A DNA stretch of 64,000 bases from Phymatolithon calcareum. Taxonomy: Eukaryota > Rhodophyta > Florideophyceae > Hapalidiales. A model generated the notes under the pieces. It did no database searches, was not told where the DNA came from, and worked only from the letters and a program-made list of their open reading frames with translations. The position numbers and the translations under genes are program-made. The stretch spans positions 1,054,001 to 1,118,000 of the forward strand of contig OZ345356.1 in NCBI GenBank assembly GCA_977006965.1. The letters run 5' to 3'. Positions 62,171-64,000 of the stretch are shown piece after piece; the stretch's first letter is position 1, and each line of letters opens with the position of its first letter.

Positions 62171-62586
62171 ATGGATTCTCACTGCAGCGTTGCTTGTAAT
62201 GATTTTGCCGGGTTTCCTTGGTTTTGTCATCCAAATGAGATGCAAGGAGCCGGCGAGAGCTCTAGTACGGTGCACGCAGTTCTCTATGACATTGTGGATG
62301 AAGAATTTTGGACTTTTTCTGACTCTAACACAGCAAGTGGAAAAATCGGGACAACCTTCGTTTCCACGACCAAAGACGAGCACTTACTAGATTACCCTGA
62401 TCTCGGATGGTCTATTGTAGCTATGATTGAGAGGTGTCCTCGCCGGCTGGGAGTAAGTTGGTCAAGACCGTAGCCGAAAGAGTGGAGCGCCCCCTGGCTC
62501 TGGTCACAGATTTCTTGCCCAGGAAAATGGAAGATGAGTGCAAGCGATTCACACGAGCACTTATTAGTAGAGAAATACGAATTTAG
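62171..62586 (+). pseudogene. DIVDE-family copy with frameshift
   Basis: The frame from ATG 62171 (MDSHCSVACNDFAGFPWF) holds the family core: STVHAVLYDIVDEEFWTFS, then DLGWSIVAMIE. It then leaves the conserved frame shortly after 62430 and stops at 62473. The expected continuation (VKTVAERVERPLALVTDFL, ending DECKRFTRALISREIRI at 62584-62586) is in another frame. The intact copy at 60869-61231 has a different C-terminus, so this copy may represent a longer ancestral form, also hinted at by the remnant at 9638-9841. Confidence 0.55.
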
Positions 62587-62619
62587 AAGGTCATGAGTGA
62601 CCAGACTACGCTACATTAG

Positions 62620-63404
62620 AAATCCATTTGTGATAGCGAGGTAGGCTTGGAGACTGCCTGCCTTGACAGACTTTAGAATGATCTGCGGTTTTATTCGAAA
62701 CATAAAACCGAAATTTTGGCGACTTTGCTTTCACGACGTCCAACGGTCTAGCTCCCCAGAGAAGGCGAGCAGTGTCGCGCTTCTCCACACTAGAGTTCCC
62801 GGACACCGTCCAGAAACTCTTAGGAACCTCCTCCCGGACAAGCACCGCTTGCCGGAGAACTGGATTGCCGTAGTTGTAGCCGTGCGATAGCTTCACTACT
62901 ACTACAAAAGACTATGAAGAGTGGGTGGGTGGTCAACAAAAGAACGTGGGCTGCCAACTCGAAAAGCTCACCTGTCTAGCCTCCGCCCAGAAATCAGATA
63001 TCGCACGAGTCCTTTGTGGGAAAAGGACAGCCGGTGTACCAAAAAGCTCGTCACGCTGTTCGCTACCTTACGCGCGGTTCACGTCTCGGTTCACGTCTCG
63101 GTTCAGGCACGTTCCGAAGTGCGTGCCTCCGTGTGAACGCGTCTGCAAGCTTGCGATGCGTGTGCTGGAGATCAAGGTTTCTTCAGCGCCCTGCATGATA
63201 TAGAGATTTCGATCGGCGAGGCTCGAACTCTGGAGCAGTTGCTGGCGACTCTGCGTGCCGGTGAGACTGTCGCGCAAGCTTTCGACTCTAAGCTGCGTGC
63301 AGCCGTGTTTTCAACCGCCGCCGGGTGTACGCGACTGTGAATGTGACGCACAGAGTCTCGGCCTGTCGCAGCGCGGCGCCGCGTGGCGCAACCTGATGAG
63401 AGGG
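62620..63404. other. No gene recognised
   Basis: Short frames on both strands, no recognised domain; GC content rises towards the tandem array that follows. The short direct repeat cacgtctcggtt occurs twice near 63080. Confidence 0.45.
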
Positions 63405-63735
63405 TTGCATGGAGAGCGTCCGGAAAGCGTTTCTTGTCCCGGTCGTCACGCGCCTAACGGTTCTTCCAGGCGGCCACCGGTTGTGGCGCCCAGGCGCTGT
63501 CGGGCGACTTAGGTTGACGCGGGAGCGTCTTAGCGCGTTGCGGCTTCTTGAATGTCGCTAGTTGCGGCTCGAGACGGTGCCGAACGACTTGGCTCAGCAC
63601 GGGAATCCTTCACGCGCCGCCGCTCCTTGACTGCCACTGGTTGCGGCTCCAAGACAGTCTTTGGTGTTCTGATCAACGCCCGAATGCCATCGCGCGTGGT
63701 TGCTTTCCGGTTGCCACCGAATGTGGCGCCGAGAC
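63405..63735. repeat. 80-bp tandem repeat, about 4 degenerate copies
   Basis: The anchor word ttgcggctc or ttgtggcgcc recurs at about 63405 (weak), 63481, 63562, 63641 and 63721, 76-81 bases apart. Each unit also has a gcgcgttgcggcttcttgac-like word. The frames here are open because of GC-rich composition, so I call no gene. Confidence 0.65.
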
Positions 63736-64000
63736 ATAACAATGGGTATCGATCCATGCGGGTCACCGGCGGTAGTTGTCTTGTAGAGGTGTGTATGCCA
63801 TCATCGGTGGTCTGCACGCAGAGTATGATCTCAGGAGATAGGTGATGGCAGGATTGAGGTGGGCAAATCTGAGAAGATCTCCATACCTCCGCACCGTCTC
63901 TGGCCTTGCTGCTCAGACAAAGGGTGTTCTTCGAAAAGGTTATCTGAGGTCATTACACCAACAAATCACCGGGGGCGATTTTTCCAGGCACAGCGGCATC
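63736..64000. other. No gene recognised
   Basis: End of the window; no convincing frame. Confidence 0.4.

Noticed and set aside
45593-62960. Similar words gaagggtgggtaggtgg (45620) and gaagagtgggtgggtgg (62915) considered as a repeat family
   Set aside because: Similarity does not extend beyond about 20 bases, so it is probably chance.

Overview
This is a nuclear segment of a eukaryote, not a bacterium. It carries an NB-ARC/WD40 STAND protein, two cyclins, spliced-looking or intronless genes with TATA boxes about 95-105 bases upstream of the ATG, LTR and non-LTR retroelements, and a fragment that resembles organellar large-subunit rRNA. Nearly every recognisable gene is a single uninterrupted frame, and genes sit as small islands in a sea of decayed repeats. 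That layout fits a multicellular red alga (Florideophyceae) best, but this is an inference from architecture; a fungus or another protist with few introns cannot be excluded.

Layout. 1-7.5 kb: the end of a DDE transposase, then about 6 kb of decayed sequence bracketed by two 60-bp minisatellite arrays in opposite orientation. 9-13 kb: retroposon debris, a solo LTR and one copy of a short retroposon ORF. 13.9-17.9 kb: a 1328-residue Apaf-1-like STAND protein on the minus strand. 18-21 kb: more retroposon pieces. 22-32.3 kb is the main gene island: cyclin (+), a small membrane/coiled-coil protein (+), a four-span membrane protein (-), a TrhO-type rhodanese (-), two nearly identical small secreted-protein genes head to head, and a second, diverged cyclin (-). 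32.7-35 kb: LTR-like remnant and the rRNA fragment. 35.2-43.1 kb: one complete, very young Ty3/gypsy retrotransposon (7867 bp, 321-bp LTRs with one difference, 4-bp target duplication). It has a textbook -1 frameshift signal between gag and pol, AT-hook motifs on the integrase tail, and an extra antisense ORF before the 3' LTR. 43-47 kb: a rearranged copy of a small gene family interrupted by a SINE-like insertion. 47.8-52.6 kb: a probable multi-exon membrane protein and a type I membrane glycoprotein, both minus strand. 53-64 kb: foldback, satellite and minisatellite sequence, retroposon 3' ends, and two more copies of the small gene family.

The most novel theme is the set of dispersed 5'-truncated retroposons (families A, B and C here). 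They have different 3' tails but all encode related short proteins just before the tail. The copy at 59.2-59.7 kb indicates that this ORF lies downstream of the reverse-transcriptase ORF. A SINE-like insertion at 43.9-44.1 kb shares the family B tail, as expected of a LINE-dependent SINE.
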